7,756 nucleotides of DNA from the NCBI GenBank assembly GCA_025927935.1, contig JAICKM010000313.1, positions 1 through 7,756 on the forward strand. The letters are read 5' to 3'. Shown here piece by piece: positions 7,346-7,756 of this stretch. A program made the position numbers and the translations under genes. The first letter of the stretch is position 1. The number at the start of each line of letters is the position of its first letter. This stretch comes from Chloroflexia bacterium (GTDB taxonomy: Bacteria; Chloroflexota; Chloroflexia; QHBQ01; JADMIH01). The notes under the pieces are model-generated. The model was not told the DNA's origin. It saw only the letters and a program-made list of their open reading frames with translations, and did no database searches.

Positions 7346-7756
7346 TGAGAGGCCGGCGGGCTGTGCCGCAGCGGGCACGGTGTGGGCCAGGCCAAAGTAA
7401 GCTAGAATTTGGGCGCGCAGCGGCACGAGCGCCGCATCTCCCCGGTCGCGCGGGCGGGGCTGGGACACGAAGATCGTCTCCCGGATTGCGGCGGGGCGCG
7501 GGCTCATCAGCACGATGCGATCGGCGAGATAGAGCGCCTCGTCCACATCGTGCGTCACCATGACGACGGTGGGACGCACGGCGGCACAGACATCGGCCAG
7601 CAGATCCTGCATCTGCATGCGGGTCAGGGCGTCCAGCGAGGCAAAGGGTTCGTCGAGCAGGAGCACTTCGGGGCGCCCAATGAGGGCGCGGGCCAGCGCC
7701 GCCCGCTGCGCCATGCCGCCGGAGAGTTGATGAGGATACGCCTGCTCGAAGCCGGC
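7343..7756 (-). CDS. ABC transporter ATP-binding protein, SsuB/TauB type (5' end outside window)
   Basis: The open frame enters from the right edge and ends at TAA 7345-7343, leaving 137 C-terminal residues. Counting from the edge, YPHQLSGGMAQRAALARAL carries the ABC signature LSGGM (11-15). VLLLDEPFASLD (31-42) is Walker B with catalytic Glu36 and the D-loop. VMVTHDVDEALYLADRIVLM contains the H-loop His69. Walker A lies beyond the window. The LSGGM-AQR signature and THDVDEAL are usual for the nitrate/sulfonate/taurine ATPases. It energises the permease and works with the lipoprotein encoded 13 bases downstream, whose ribosome site overlaps this gene's end. The operon promoter is not in view. 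Confidence 0.93.
   Translation of the reverse strand, partial: AGFEQAYPHQLSGGMAQRAALARALIGRPEVLLLDEPFASLDALTRMQMQDLLADVCAAVRPTVVMVTHDVDEALYLADRIVLMSPRPAAIRETIFVSQPRPRDRGDAALVPLRAQILAYFGLAHTVPAAAQPAGLS

Noticed and set aside
6586..7563. Plus-strand frame of 325 codons
   Set aside because: Antisense of the binding-protein and ATPase genes; no start signals or family resemblance.

Overview
The window looks like chromosomal DNA of a GC-rich free-living bacterium, most likely a member of the Chloroflexota. The hints are a secreted beta-sandwich protein tail ending in SYTLTV, an SH3b-SH3b-NlpC/P60 wall hydrolase, strong AGGAGG-type ribosome sites, and a solo structured RNA of a kind known to be abundant in that phylum. 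This assignment is inference from style, not from a marker gene.

Layout. Bases 2-178 (+) are the end of a secreted protein, closed by a strong terminator (190-223). A 500-base gap up to 682 holds a GC palindrome, a second hairpin and a highly structured stretch at 343-632. I read that stretch as a stand-alone candidate HEARO/omega RNA, the guide RNA of IscB nucleases, with no iscB gene beside it. A terminator at 630-658 serves the gene coming from the other side. From there every gene is on the minus strand: an SH3b/NlpC-P60 endopeptidase (682-1785), a gene-poor stretch (1786-2683) with one strong minus-strand promoter (2327-2355), a CPBP/CAAX-type membrane protease (2684-3367) whose promoter sits so close to its ATG that the mRNA should be leaderless, then a five-gene operon running off the right edge.

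The operon, in transcription order, is ABC ATPase (partial, 7756-7343), lipoprotein substrate-binding protein (7329-6340), permease (6321-5497), O-acetylhomoserine sulfhydrylase (5477-4104) and a CoA-binding-domain protein (4042-3515). Gaps between the first four genes are 13 to 19 bases, and ribosome sites abut or sit just after the stop codons. The transporter resembles SsuABC/TauABC systems for sulfonates, and the sulfhydrylase uses sulfide to make homocysteine. Together they suggest a sulfur-scavenging route into methionine. No desulfonating enzyme is visible in the window.

The most unusual item is the candidate omega RNA at 343-632. The order and spacing of its core motifs match what I remember of the OgeuIscB omega RNA, but this has to be confirmed with a covariance model.
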